From the NCBI RefSeq assembly GCF_041027365.1, contig NZ_JBFTEH010000002.1, forward strand, positions 310,001 through 374,000: DNA of 64,000 bases, written 5' to 3'. Position 1 is the first letter of the stretch; every line of letters starts with the position of its first letter. This document shows positions 26,818-39,298 of the stretch, one piece after another. The stretch is from VKMB-3413 sp041027365. GTDB taxonomy: Bacteria; Pseudomonadota; Alphaproteobacteria; Rhizobiales; Rhizobiaceae. The notes under the pieces are model-generated. The model was not told the origin of the DNA. It did no database searches and saw nothing but the letters and a program-made list of their open reading frames with translations. The position numbers and the translations under genes are program-made.

Positions 26818-28053
26818 ATGCAAAACGGGAAAACGTTCATGCTGCGCATGACATTCTGGATCCGCCGGCGGTGGTTCGGCGGCGCGCTGGCCGCCGCCGC
26901 CATCGGCCTCGGGGCAGCGCAGGCGCCGGCCGCTGAGGCGGTGCCCGCCAACCAGGCTGCTCCGGCCGCTCAGGCCGACGCCGGCCACAAGCCGATCTTT
27001 GCCGCCGCCGGCAAGATCCGCGTGGAGGTCGTCGCCGGCAACCTCAGCTATCCCTGGAGCCTGAAGTTCCTGCCGGACGGCAGCATGCTCGTGACGGAGA
27101 AGCAGCCGCCGGCGCTCGTCCGGGTGTCGAAGGCGGGAGAGGTCTCGCCGCCGATCAAGGGCCTGCCGCCGATCTTCGCGGACGGCAATGGCGGCCTCCT
27201 CGGGCTCGCGCTCGATCCGCACCTTGCCGACAACCATCTGATCTACCTTGCCTACAGCGAACCCGGGAACGGCACGACGTCCGGCCTCGCCGTCGCCCGC
27301 GCCCAGCTCGGCGAGGACAGCCTGTCCGGCTTCACCGTCATCTTTCGGCAGACCCCGAAGATCGACGACATCCGTAATTTCGGCGGCCGGATCGCCTTCG
27401 CCCGGGACGGCACGCTGTTCGTCGGCACCGGCGACCGCTTCCGGCAGGATCTCGTCCAGGACCGCTCGAACACGATCGGCAAGCTCATCCGCATCAACAC
27501 CGACGGCAGCATCCCCGGCGACAACCCGTTCCTGGGTCAGTCCGGCGTCGACCCCGCCATCTTCTCGCTCGGCCACCGCAACATCGAGGGGCTGGCGATC
27601 CACCCGTCGACGGGCCGGCTCTGGGAGGCTGAGCTGGGCCCCTTCGGCGGCGACGAGCTGAACCTGCCGGAGCCGACCAGGAACTACGGCTGGCCGCTGG
27701 TCAGCTGGGGCCGGCAATACGAGGGCCAGGCAATCCCGCGGCCGACGACCAAGCCCTATCTCACCGACGCGATCTTCCACTGGACACCGGTGATCTCGCC
27801 GTCCGGCATCGCCTTCTACGACGGCGCCGGCATTCCGCCCTGGGACGGCAACCTCCTGATCGGCGGGCTCTCCTCGACCGCACTGGTCCGGCTGACGCTC
27901 GACGGCGAGCGGGTGACCTCGGAGGAGAAGATCGACATGGGCGCCCGCATCCGCGACGTCGGGCAGGGACCTGACGGGGCCCTCTACCTCCTGACCGACC
28001 AGCCGGACGGCGAAATCCTGCGGCTGACGCTGGAGGAGCCGGACGAGAAGTAG
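26818..28053 (+). CDS. PQQ-dependent aldose sugar (glucose/sorbosone) dehydrogenase
   Basis: 411 residues with an N-terminal export signal (WFGGALAAAAIGLGAAQAPAAEA), placing it in the periplasm. A six-bladed beta-propeller of the soluble aldose dehydrogenase family (YliI/Asd-like) follows, with YPWSLKFLPDGSMLVTEK, GGRIAFARDGTLFVGTGDR, SLGHRNIEGLAIHP, GPFGGDELN and SPSGIAFYDG. The His and Arg residues that contact PQQ in the family lie in GHRN and ARDG. It would oxidise aldoses to lactones and pass electrons to an acceptor, if PQQ is available; no pqq genes are in the window. A second ATG at 26839 could be the real start. Confidence 0.9.
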   Translation: MQNGKTFMLRMTFWIRRRWFGGALAAAAIGLGAAQAPAAEAVPANQAAPAAQADAGHKPIFAAAGKIRVEVVAGNLSYPWSLKFLPDGSMLVTEKQPPALVRVSKAGEVSPPIKGLPPIFADGNGGLLGLALDPHLADNHLIYLAYSEPGNGTTSGLAVARAQLGEDSLSGFTVIFRQTPKIDDIRNFGGRIAFARDGTLFVGTGDRFRQDLVQDRSNTIGKLIRINTDGSIPGDNPFLGQSGVDPAIFSLGHRNIEGLAIHPSTGRLWEAELGPFGGDELNLPEPTRNYGWPLVSWGRQYEGQAIPRPTTKPYLTDAIFHWTPVISPSGIAFYDGAGIPPWDGNLLIGGLSSTALVRLTLDGERVTSEEKIDMGARIRDVGQGPDGALYLLTDQPDGEILRLTLEEPDEK

Positions 28054-28240
28054 CGCCGGAGACAGGCCGGCGCGGCCCCAAGGCCGGTCGCGCCGCGTGC
28101 CGCATCCCGTCCCGCAAGGACACGGTTAGACGTCTCAACTCTTATCATCCGGCGGTCCGCCGAAACGCATCCGTGCGGGCGAACCCCAGAGCCGAACGAT
28201 CGTTGGCAACACATCCGCCATGCCACCGAAAGGAGATGTG

Positions 28241-29293
28241 ATGCCAATCCTTGCCGATTCCGACCGTGCCCTTCTGAAGCGCCTGTTGACTGCCCGCGGC
28301 CCCTCCGGCGACGAGAAGGAGGTTCGCGAGATCTGCCGCGAAGTGCTGGAGCCGCTCGTCGACGAACTCCACAAGGACGAGGCGGGCAATCTCGTCGGGC
28401 TGATCCGCGCGGCCAAAGCCACCCGCCCGCCGATCCTCGCCGTCGCCCACATGGACGAGATCGCGATGATCGTGAAGCGGCTGCTTCCCGATGGCCGGCT
28501 GCAGGTCACCAATCTCGGCGGCGACCGGCCGATGTCCTTCGGCCAGTGCGCCGTCGACATCCTCGGCGACGACGAGCACCTGACCGGCGTCCTCTCGCTC
28601 GGCTCGCTGCACCGCACGAACGACAGTCCGCAGATGGCCGAGATTCGCCAGAGCGGCGTCGACTGGGAGGTCGTCTCGGTGGTCACCGGCCGCTCGCGGC
28701 AGGACCTGGAAAAGGCCGGTGTCCATCCCGGCACCCGTGTCGTCGTGTCGACCGTCGAGCGCGAGCTGATCGACGTCGGCCAGCTCCTGGGCGCGCATTT
28801 CATGGACGACCGGGCGCTGATCGTCGCCGGCATCGTCTCGGTTCGCCAGCTCCTGCAGCGCCGCGGCGAGATGACGAGAGACGTCTATTTCGTCTGCTCC
28901 ACGAAGGAGGAGGTGACGAATGGCGGCGCGAAATACGCCGCGCGCACCCTGCCCGGCGACCAGATGATCGCGCTGGAGGTCGGGCCGGTCGCTGCCGAAT
29001 ACGACACGGTGCTGAACGACCAGCCGATCCTCTCCTTCGGCGACCAGAAGGGACTCTACAGTCCGGAACTGATCGACGACATCCGCGCGGCGGCGAAGGC
29101 CGAGGGCGTGACGCCGCAGCTGGCGCTGCTGGAGGATTTCGCCTCCGACGCGAGCGCGGCGATCTCGTCGGGGCTGAAGCCGCAGACCGCGGTGATGTGC
29201 ATTCCGACGCAGAACACCCACGGCTTCGAGCTGATCCACAAGGGCGCCATCGGGACCTTCGCCAGGGTGCTGACGCGCACCCTCATCGGCTGA
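28241..29293 (+). CDS. M42-family aminopeptidase/endoglucanase-like metallopeptidase
   Basis: 350 residues from the ATG at 28241, chosen because AAAGGAG lies six bases upstream; an earlier ATG at 28220 has no SD. Metal-binding and catalytic residues of the M42/FrvX fold are visible: His-Asp in LAVAHMDEI, Asp in HFMDDRALIV, the Glu pair in STKEEVTNGG, Asp/Glu in ALEVGPVA and His in NTHGFEL. It resembles the peptidase found with N-acetylglutaminylglutamine amide osmoprotectant genes, but none of those is adjacent, so only the general family is claimed. It is cytosolic, acting on peptides or amides. Confidence 0.85.
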   Translation: MPILADSDRALLKRLLTARGPSGDEKEVREICREVLEPLVDELHKDEAGNLVGLIRAAKATRPPILAVAHMDEIAMIVKRLLPDGRLQVTNLGGDRPMSFGQCAVDILGDDEHLTGVLSLGSLHRTNDSPQMAEIRQSGVDWEVVSVVTGRSRQDLEKAGVHPGTRVVVSTVERELIDVGQLLGAHFMDDRALIVAGIVSVRQLLQRRGEMTRDVYFVCSTKEEVTNGGAKYAARTLPGDQMIALEVGPVAAEYDTVLNDQPILSFGDQKGLYSPELIDDIRAAAKAEGVTPQLALLEDFASDASAAISSGLKPQTAVMCIPTQNTHGFELIHKGAIGTFARVLTRTLIG

Positions 29294-29313
29294 GCCGGCT
29301 CGGGACGCGAAAA

Positions 29314-29336
29314 GCCGGCCGCGCGAGGCGGCCGGC
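29314..29336 (-). terminator. Rho-independent terminator for yeiH
   Basis: Perfect nine-base arms (29314-29322 and 29328-29336) with a five-base loop. On the minus strand the stem is followed by TTTT. It lies 25 bases beyond the yeiH stop and between convergent genes, so it may also slow transcription from the M42 gene. Confidence 0.7.
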
Positions 29337-29360
29337 CGTCCGGCCTGCTTTCGGCCCGGC

Positions 29361-30428
29361 TCAGAAGCCGGTGATCAGCACCAGGCCGAGGCCGAAGCAG
29401 GAGATGAACAGCCAGGAGACCGTGCCCAGCACCAGCGGGCGCAGGCCCTTGGCCTTGAGCTTGAAGACGTTGGTCTCGAGCCCCATCGCCGCGAGCGCGG
29501 CGGAGAGAAGGAAGGTCGTCGCGAGCACCAGGGCGGCGTGGATGTCGGCGGGGATCGCGACGAGGCTGTTGACGACGACCAGCGCGAGGAAGCCGAAGAC
29601 GAACCACGGCACCGGCGGCTTGCCGGCCGCCGCGCCCTCCCCGCTCCGGCCGCGCCCGGCAAAAAAGCCGAGCGAGAGGATCAGCGGGGCGAGCAGCGCG
29701 ACCCGGCTCAGCTTGGCGATGGTGCCGAACTGGCCGGCCGCCTCCCCGCCCTGGAAGGCGGCGGCGACGACCTGCGCCACTTCGTGGATGGTCGCGCCCG
29801 CCCACAGGCCGTAGCCGGTCGGATCGAGCATCAGCTTCGTCTGGATGACGGGATAGAGCAGCATCGAGGCGGAGCCGAAGACGGTGACGCAGGCGACGGC
29901 ATAGGCGACGTCCTCGTCGGAGCCGCGGGTGACGAGGTTGGTCGCGATTACCGCCGAGGCGCCGCAGACCGAGGTACCGGCGGCGATCAGCTCCGCGAGC
30001 CGCCGGTCGACGCCGAGCACGCGGCCCATCGCCTTGGTGAAGAGGAAGGTCGAAACCAGCGTCGCGACGACGATCGCCGCGCCGGTGCCGCCGACCTCGA
30101 TGATCTGCGCCACCGTCAGCTGCAGGCCGAGCAGGATGATCGCGAAGCGCAGGATGCGCTTCAGCGAGAAGGTGACGCCCGGCCTGGTGATCGCCGGTAC
30201 GCCCACCGTGTTGCTGACCACCATGCCGAGGACGATCGACAGGATCAGCGGGCTCAGCGCCGCGATGCCGATCTCGCCGCGGACGAAAAAGGCCACCGCG
30301 GCGATGCCGAAGGTCAGCAGCAGGCCCGGCAGGACGCCGAGCAGCGGGTTCGATGCGGCAGCGTAGGAGACGGCCTCTTCCGATGCGAAGTCATCCTCTT
30401 CGGGCGCCGTTCTGGAGGCGATGGTCAT
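29361..30428 (-). CDS. yeiH: YeiH-family (UPF0324) putative sulfate exporter
   Basis: 355 residues with about ten membrane helices. The conserved YeiH stretches are GTSVCGASAVIAT and WAGATIHEVAQVVAA, with ILLGLQLTV earlier. Members are proposed to export sulfate or sulfonate-derived sulfite, based on genetic context rather than direct assay. It is divergent from a LysR gene at 30569, as yeiH is from the LysR gene yeiE in enterobacteria, and a long inverted repeat lies between them. It is followed by a good terminator at 29314-29336. Confidence 0.9.
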   Translation of the reverse strand: MTIASRTAPEEDDFASEEAVSYAAASNPLLGVLPGLLLTFGIAAVAFFVRGEIGIAALSPLILSIVLGMVVSNTVGVPAITRPGVTFSLKRILRFAIILLGLQLTVAQIIEVGGTGAAIVVATLVSTFLFTKAMGRVLGVDRRLAELIAAGTSVCGASAVIATNLVTRGSDEDVAYAVACVTVFGSASMLLYPVIQTKLMLDPTGYGLWAGATIHEVAQVVAAAFQGGEAAGQFGTIAKLSRVALLAPLILSLGFFAGRGRSGEGAAAGKPPVPWFVFGFLALVVVNSLVAIPADIHAALVLATTFLLSAALAAMGLETNVFKLKAKGLRPLVLGTVSWLFISCFGLGLVLITGF

Positions 30429-30484
30429 CGCGAAGTCCTCGATATGTGGAAATCTGTCGCCCGGAACGTACGGGTCACCATATC

Positions 30485-30517
30485 ATCGTTCCAACGGATT
30501 ATTCTTGTTGAAACGAT
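30485..30517. promoter_or_regulatory. LysR-type operator between yeiH and its regulator
   Basis: Arms of eleven bases, ATCGTTCCAAC (30485-30495) and GTTGAAACGAT (30507-30517), are reverse complements except at one position and enclose an AT-rich spacer of eleven bases. Dimeric LysR regulators typically bind such interrupted dyads in divergent promoters. It lies about halfway between the yeiH and LysR start codons. Confidence 0.6.
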
Positions 30518-30568
30518 CGGAGATCTTTATCGATCGAGCGTCCCCTCCTCGTCCCGGAGCCCTGGCCG

Positions 30569-31462
30569 ATGACGCTCGAACAGCTGCGCGTTTTCCTGGA
30601 AGTCGCCGACCTCCAGCATGTCACCCGGGCTGCCGAGCGGCTGAACCTGACGCAGTCGGCCGTCAGCGCCTCGATCGCGGCGCTGGAGACGCGGCATGCG
30701 GTCCGCCTGTTCGACCGGGTCGGGCGGCGCATCGAGCTGACCGAGGCGGGGCGGCTCTTCGTGCCGGAAGCCCGCGCGACGCTCGCCCGCGCGGAAGCTG
30801 CCGAACTCGTGCTCGCCGACCTGTCCGGCCAGACGATCGGCCGGGTGCGGGTCCATGCCAGCCAGACCGTCGCGAGCTACTTCCTGCCGCAGCGGCTGAT
30901 GCGCCTCGCCGCACTTTATCCGCGGATCGCCGTCTCGCTCGCCGTCGGCAACACGGCGCAGGTGGCCCGCGCGGTGGTCGATGGCGCAGCGGATCTCGGC
31001 GTCGTCGAAGGCGCGGTGGATCACGGCGAATTGGAGCGTCACGTCGTCGGGACGGATCGCCTCGTGCTCGTCGTCGCGCCCAGCCACCCCTGGGCGAGCC
31101 AGGCCTTCGTCGTGCCGGCCGCCTTCCGCGAGACCGCCTGGGTGCTGCGCGAGGTCGGTTCGGGAACGCGGGCGGCCTTCGAGGCGCTGCTCGCCGATCA
31201 CTCGCTCACCATCGCCGAGCTGACGGTGTCGCTGGAATTTCCCTCCAACGAAGCCGTGCTCGCCGCTGTGGCGGCGGGATCGAGCGCGACTTTCCTGTCC
31301 GACCGGGCGGTGGCACCGGCCCTGGCTTCGGGGCGCGTCGTCGCGGTTGGGCCGCCTTTGAAGGACCGGGCGTTTCTCGCGCTTCGTCACCGGGCGCGCT
31401 ATCACACGCGCGCGGCCGCCGCGCTGCTTGACCTTCTGCAGGACAGCGCGCAGGACGACTAG
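30569..31462 (+). CDS. LysR-family regulator (CysB/YeiE-like) of yeiH
   Basis: 297 residues. The N-terminal helix-turn-helix reads MTLEQLRVFLEVADLQHVTR then AAERLNLTQSAVSASIAALE, and the remainder is a LysR effector-binding fold (from about residue 90: GRVRVHASQTVASYFLPQRL and GVVEGAVDHGELER). It is divergent from yeiH, with a dyad operator between, so it probably activates yeiH in response to a sulfur or sulfonate metabolite and represses itself. The inducer is inferred from the YeiE/CysB group, not visible in the sequence. Confidence 0.9.
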   Translation: MTLEQLRVFLEVADLQHVTRAAERLNLTQSAVSASIAALETRHAVRLFDRVGRRIELTEAGRLFVPEARATLARAEAAELVLADLSGQTIGRVRVHASQTVASYFLPQRLMRLAALYPRIAVSLAVGNTAQVARAVVDGAADLGVVEGAVDHGELERHVVGTDRLVLVVAPSHPWASQAFVVPAAFRETAWVLREVGSGTRAAFEALLADHSLTIAELTVSLEFPSNEAVLAAVAAGSSATFLSDRAVAPALASGRVVAVGPPLKDRAFLALRHRARYHTRAAAALLDLLQDSAQDD

Positions 31463-31586
31463 AGCCTTGGCCGGCCTCGCCTCGCGGCGAAAGGCGCGCC
31501 GCCATCCTCGCCGGAGGTCTCGCGCGACCTAGCTCAGGGAGCGCCGCTTCGGCACTGCCCGTCCCACCCACCCGGAGTTTCGTCTC

Positions 31587-32663
31587 ATGCCCGCCACCAA
31601 CGCCTTCAAGATCGCGACCATCCCTGGCGACGGGATCGGCAAGGAAGTGGTGCCGGAAGGCATGCGCGTGCTGGAGGCGGTCGGCCGCAAGTTCGACATC
31701 GCCTTCCAGTTCGATGAGGTCGACTGGAGCTGCGAGACCTACAAGAAGACCGGCCGGATGATGCCCGAGGACGGGCTCGACCGCTTCCGAAAGCACGACG
31801 CGGTCTTCCTCGGGGCGGTCGGCTGGCCGGACGTGCCGGACCACGTCTCGCTCTGGGGCCTGCTGATCCCGATCCGCCGCACCTTCCACCAATATGTGAA
31901 CCTGCGTCCCGTCCGGCTCCTGAAGGGCACGACCAGTCCGCTGGCGAATCGCGGCCCGGAGGACATCGACTTCTACGTCGTGCGCGAGAACGTCGAGGGC
32001 GAGTATTCCGAGGCCGGCGGCCGGCTCTATCGCGGCATGGAGGACGAGCTCGCCATCCAGGAAGCGATCTTCACCCGCCGCGGCGTCGACCGGATCCTGC
32101 GCTACGCCTTCGAGCTCGCCCGCACGCGGCCGAAGAAGCACCTGACCTCGGCGACGAAGTCGAACGGCATCGTCCACACCATGCCGTTCTGGGACGAGCG
32201 CTTCAAGGCGGTGAAGGCCGACTATCCGGACATCCGCACCGACCAGTTCCACATCGACATCCTGTGCGCGCACTTCGTGCAGCATCCGGACTGGTTCGAC
32301 GTCGTCGTCGGCTCCAACCTCTTCGGCGACATCCTGTCCGATCTCGGCCCGGCGGTCGCCGGCTCGATCGGCATCGCGCCCTCGGCGAACATCAATCCGG
32401 AACGCGACTTCCCCTCGATGTTCGAGCCGGTGCACGGCTCCGCGCCGGACATCGCCGGCAAGGGCATCGCCAATCCGATCGGCCAGATCTGGTCGGCGGC
32501 GATGATGCTCGACCATCTCGGCCATCCGAAAGCCGCCGAGGCGGTCATCGCCGCGATCGAGACGGTGATCGCCGATCCCGCCGCGCGCACCAGGGACATG
32601 GGTGGCAAGGCGAACACGGCGGAATGCGGCGAAGCGATCGCCAGCGTGATCGCCGCCGGCTGA
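31587..32663 (+). CDS. Tartrate / D-malate dehydrogenase (isopropylmalate dehydrogenase fold)
   Basis: 358 residues of the beta-decarboxylating dehydrogenase family. It shows TIPGDGIGKEVVPEG at the N-terminus, the substrate Arg residues in YVNLRPVRLLKG and VVRENVEGEYSE, the catalytic Lys/Asp set in TSATKSNGI and VVGSNLFGDILSDLG, and the cofactor region MFEPVHGSAPDIAGKGIANP. The phenotype EYSEAGGRLYRG and VDWSCETYKKTGRMMPEDGL match tartrate dehydrogenase (TtuC) and D-malate dehydrogenase (DmlA) rather than LeuB. It oxidises tartrate or D-malate with NAD+ and Mn2+. No tartrate transporter is adjacent, so the physiological substrate is uncertain. Confidence 0.88.
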   Translation: MPATNAFKIATIPGDGIGKEVVPEGMRVLEAVGRKFDIAFQFDEVDWSCETYKKTGRMMPEDGLDRFRKHDAVFLGAVGWPDVPDHVSLWGLLIPIRRTFHQYVNLRPVRLLKGTTSPLANRGPEDIDFYVVRENVEGEYSEAGGRLYRGMEDELAIQEAIFTRRGVDRILRYAFELARTRPKKHLTSATKSNGIVHTMPFWDERFKAVKADYPDIRTDQFHIDILCAHFVQHPDWFDVVVGSNLFGDILSDLGPAVAGSIGIAPSANINPERDFPSMFEPVHGSAPDIAGKGIANPIGQIWSAAMMLDHLGHPKAAEAVIAAIETVIADPAARTRDMGGKANTAECGEAIASVIAAG

Positions 32664-32705
32664 GCCCGTTGCTCGCAGGGGCGGCCATCGCGGGCGCGCG
32701 CTTGC

Positions 32706-32918
32706 TCAGGCGGCGCGCTCCTGCGTCGCTCCATGCACGAGCGCCAGCGTCCGCGTCAGCTTTTCGTAGCATTCGGCGAGGAGATCGAGATCGACGGGCG
32801 CCTGCTGGATGAGCGCATCTTCGATGGCGGCCCGATCGAAGCCGGATTCCATGAGGGTCTGGACGACCTCAGAAATCAGCTCCGGATCCTCCAGCCGCTT
32901 CATCGCACAGTCGAACAT
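32706..32918 (-). CDS. Small hypothetical protein
   Basis: 70 residues, with GGAGG nine bases before the ATG at 32918, which supports a real gene. The sequence is helical and slightly acidic: MKRLEDPELISEVVQTLME, GFDRAAIEDALIQQAP, LDLLAECYEKLTRTL. No family is recognised. It is convergent with the dehydrogenase at 31587-32663 and divergent from carB. It could be a small regulatory or adaptor protein, but nothing in the sequence indicates a partner. Confidence 0.7.
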   Translation of the reverse strand: MFDCAMKRLEDPELISEVVQTLMESGFDRAAIEDALIQQAPVDLDLLAECYEKLTRTLALVHGATQERAA

Positions 32919-33081
32919 TGCGGGCGCCTCCCGAAGTAGCCGGCGCGGGCGGCACCGGTCGATAGGATTCCTGCCGTCCGGTCAGGCAAGCATGGCGGCC
33001 TGTCGCGAGCCTTGCCTGATGATTACAGGCGGCGCGAGACGGCGCGGCCTCTCCCGGACGGAACTGCGGCGGAGAATCCCC

Positions 33082-33110
33082 CTTCCGTCCCGCGTCCCGC
33101 TTCCCTATAA
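33082..33110 (+). promoter_or_regulatory. carB: Candidate sigma-70 promoter for carB
   Basis: CTTCCG (33082-33087) and CTATAA (33105-33110) are separated by exactly 17 bases, the spacing of the alphaproteobacterial CTTGAC/CTATAT consensus. It lies about 90 bases before the carB ATG. The -10 match is good and the -35 match only partial. Confidence 0.4.
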
Positions 33111-33199
33111 GCCGGCCTCAGCCTCGACAAACCTCTCCGCGCCTGCCGTTCCCTCGAGCGGCGGTCCTTCGGCGCGCCCGCGAACCGGATCAGACAGCC

Positions 33200-36694
<3,495 letters not shown>

Positions 36695-36873
36695 CGACTA
36701 GCGGGTGCCGTACGGACGGGCACCTCTGGCAGTTTCATTGTCCGGATTGTCGTGCTGGTTCCGAACGGCCGAGCCGCTTGGGACTGGCGCACTATTGCGT
36801 TGCGGCGTCGTGAGCCGTGCGTTTGAACGGGAAGGATGATCCGGCGCCTGCCGGGTCTGGAAAGGTGGAGGCC

Positions 36874-37347
36874 ATGGAAAAGGTCCCGATGACGAGCCGC
36901 GGGTTCGAAGCACTGCGTGAGGAGCTTCGCCGGCGCCAGCAGGAAGAGCGCCCGCGGATCATTGCGGCGATCTCCGAGGCGCGCGCCCATGGCGACTTGT
37001 CGGAGAACGCCGAGTACCACGCCGCCAAGGAATCGCAGAGCCTGAACGAGGGCCGCATCTCCGAACTCGAGGACCTGACGGCCCGTGCCGAGGTCATCGA
37101 CGTCACCAAGCTGTCCGGCGACAAGGTGAAGTTCGGCGCGACAGTCAAACTCGTCGACGAGGATACCGAGGAGGAGAAGGTCTACCAGATCGTCGGCGAC
37201 CAGGAAGCCGACGTGAAGATGGGCCGCATCTCGATCTCCTCGCCGATCGCCCGCGCGCTGATCGGCAAGGCCGAGGGCGACACGGTGGAAGTCGCGGCGC
37301 CCGGCGGCTCGCGCTCCTACGAGGTGCTCGAGGTCCGCTGGGCCTGA
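36874..37347 (+). CDS. greA: Transcription elongation factor GreA
   Basis: 157 residues starting MEKVPMTSRGFEAL; GGTGGAG precedes the ATG by a few bases. The coiled-coil tip with the catalytic acidic pair is in GDLSENAEYHAAKESQ, and the C-terminal FKBP-like domain ends with PIARALIGKAEGDTVEV. It rescues backtracked RNA polymerase by stimulating transcript cleavage. It follows carB after 179 bases, which include a weak GGTGCC/GGCACC hairpin, and precedes the mannosyltransferase gene by 52 bases. Confidence 0.96.
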   Translation: MEKVPMTSRGFEALREELRRRQQEERPRIIAAISEARAHGDLSENAEYHAAKESQSLNEGRISELEDLTARAEVIDVTKLSGDKVKFGATVKLVDEDTEEEKVYQIVGDQEADVKMGRISISSPIARALIGKAEGDTVEVAAPGGSRSYEVLEVRWA

Positions 37348-37399
37348 CCGCACCGCCGGCGGTCTGCCGGACGCGATCCGACGAGCCCCGGAAGGCGCC

Positions 37400-38449
37400 A
37401 TGGATATCCGCGACGTCGAGGTGATCGCGCCGAACTTCAAGCGCCGGCTCTCCGGCGTCACCTCGACGATCGTCCAGCTCCTGCCCCTGCAGGCGAAGAC
37501 GATCGGGATTGCCACCATCGGGCCCGACGTCCTGCCGCGCGCGGTCCCGCGCCTGCCTTACAGCGCGCTGTCGGGGCTCTGGCGCCGGCCGAGGACGCGC
37601 CCGTTCCGCATCTGGCACGCGCGGCGCAACATCGAGATGCTCGCCGGCCTCGTCCTGCGCGACGTCCTGCGCATGCCGCTGCGCCTCGTCTTCACCTCGG
37701 CGGCGCAGCGCCGCCACACCGGCTGGACCCGGTTCCTCATCCGCCGCATGGACGCGGTCGTTGCGACGAGCACGCGCAGCGCGGCCTATCTGACCGTGCC
37801 GCACCGTGTCGTCATGCACGGGATCGACCTCTCGGCCTTCTCGCCGGACGGCCCACCTCCGGAAGGTGACATCGCCGAACGCCTCGCCGGACGAAAGGTC
37901 GTCGGCTGCTCCGGCCGCATCCGCCACCAGAAGGGCACCGACCTCTTCGTCGACGCGATGATCACGCTCCTGCCCCGCTTTCCCGAATGGACGGCGGTCG
38001 TCACCGGCCGCACGACGTCGGAGCATCGCGACTTCGAGGCGGAACTGCTGGAGCGGATCGCCGCCGCGGGACTGTCCGACCGCATCCTCTTCACCGGCGA
38101 GGTCGACGACATCGCCGCATGGTTCCGGCGCTTCGATCTCTATGTCGCGCCGCCGCGCAACGAGGGGTTCGGCCTGACGCCGCTGGAGGCGATGGCCTCC
38201 GGCGTGCCGGTTGTCGCATCCGACGCCGGCGCGTTCCGCGACCTGATCGTCGAGGGAGGCACGGGCCGGGTGGTGCCGGCGGGGGACGCCCCGGCCCTCT
38301 CCGCCGCCATCGAACCCTTTCTCGCCGACGACGCACTGCGCCTGCGCGCCGGGCGGGACGCGCTCGACCATGTCCGCCGGCATTTCCCGCTGGAGCGCGA
38401 GGCGGCGGAACTGCGCGCCGTCTATGAGGCGCTCTGGGAAGACGGCTGA
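37400..38449 (+). CDS. lpsB: LPS-core glycosyltransferase family 4 (LpsB/LpcC-type mannosyltransferase)
   Basis: 349 residues. The opening MDIRDVEVIAPNFKRRLSGV and the blocks RPFRIWHARRNIEML and LVFTSAAQRRHTGWTRFL closely match the rhizobial LpsB/LpcC enzymes that add mannose to the lipopolysaccharide inner core. The GT-B donor-binding EX7E equivalent is in PPRNEGFGLTPLEAMASG. It acts at the cytosolic face of the inner membrane. GGAAGG precedes the ATG. The last 28 bases overlap the 3' end of the convergent GT25 gene. Symbol assignment is by sequence memory of LpsB, not by a search. Confidence 0.85.
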   Translation: MDIRDVEVIAPNFKRRLSGVTSTIVQLLPLQAKTIGIATIGPDVLPRAVPRLPYSALSGLWRRPRTRPFRIWHARRNIEMLAGLVLRDVLRMPLRLVFTSAAQRRHTGWTRFLIRRMDAVVATSTRSAAYLTVPHRVVMHGIDLSAFSPDGPPPEGDIAERLAGRKVVGCSGRIRHQKGTDLFVDAMITLLPRFPEWTAVVTGRTTSEHRDFEAELLERIAAAGLSDRILFTGEVDDIAAWFRRFDLYVAPPRNEGFGLTPLEAMASGVPVVASDAGAFRDLIVEGGTGRVVPAGDAPALSAAIEPFLADDALRLRAGRDALDHVRRHFPLEREAAELRAVYEALWEDG

Positions 38450-39282
38450 GCCGGCTCCGAAGCAGCCCCCTCGCCTGCCGGCATGGCGACCGGCAGCACC
38501 CGGCGAAATTCCTCCAGGTCGATCCGCGGCGCGCGGAAGTCAGCGTCCAGCAGCCGGCGCACATGCTGCGGAACGAGACCGAGCGAAGTCGCCAGCCGAC
38601 GGCGGTGGAAGGGCCAGTTTTCCGCCTCGTATCCGAGCCGTCTGCGCGGCTGGTGGATGGAGGTCGCGGTGGTGATGCCGGCGTCGATGCCGCGCTCGGC
38701 GAGAAGGTGCACCTGCATGACGAGCGCCGGCTCCACCTGGCCGATCCGCAACCGCGCCACGGCATAGATGAAGGCGTCGGACGGCGCCGCACGGGTGTTC
38801 GCCAGCGCCAGCAGTTTTCGCGCGCCGGCGGGGCTGACATGATAGCCCGCGGTGCCGGATTTCTCCCGGAAGATCTGCGTCACCGAGAGCAGCGGACTCT
38901 CGAAGGCGGCCCTCCGCGCCATGAACTTGCGCCGGCCGTAGCTCTCGAAGTTCAGGAGGTCGAAGCCGTCGGGTAGCCTCTGGACCGCCTCCGCGAAGCG
39001 CGGCGACAGGACGGCGTCGTCCTCTAGGATCACCAGACCGCCGTCTGTCGCGGCCGCCCGCTCCCACAGGGCGCGGTGCGACAGGAACAGAGCGAATTCG
39101 TTCGGGGTGATCGGCCGCTCCCAGGTCCGGGAGAGCCGGGAAAATTCGTCCGGATCGAGGCTCGCCGCGTCGCGGGCGGAAAAGCGCGTCAGCGCGATCC
39201 CGTGCGCACGGGCCTGAGCCTTCATGAAGGCGCGGCGATCCTCGGTGCGATCGAGGTTGATGTAGCAGATGTCGACGGGCAT
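38422..39282 (-). CDS. Glycosyltransferase family 25
   Basis: 286 residues starting MPVDICYINLDRTEDRRAFM. This start at 39282 has GGAGG nine bases upstream; an ATG at 39291 overlaps that SD and is less likely. GT25 landmarks are the initial INLDRxxxR, GEVAL-like PNEFALFLSHRALW and the acidic ILEDDAVL, plus NFESYGRRKF. GT25 enzymes add galactose or glucose to lipopolysaccharide or lipooligosaccharide. It starts seven to sixteen bases after the trkH stop on the same strand and so may be co-transcribed with trkH, and it faces the LpsB-type gene tail to tail. Confidence 0.87.
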   Translation of the reverse strand: MPVDICYINLDRTEDRRAFMKAQARAHGIALTRFSARDAASLDPDEFSRLSRTWERPITPNEFALFLSHRALWERAAATDGGLVILEDDAVLSPRFAEAVQRLPDGFDLLNFESYGRRKFMARRAAFESPLLSVTQIFREKSGTAGYHVSPAGARKLLALANTRAAPSDAFIYAVARLRIGQVEPALVMQVHLLAERGIDAGITTATSIHQPRRRLGYEAENWPFHRRRLATSLGLVPQHVRRLLDADFRAPRIDLEEFRRVLPVAMPAGEGAASEPAQPSSQSAS

Positions 39283-39298
39283 GGCGTCCATCCTCCCC

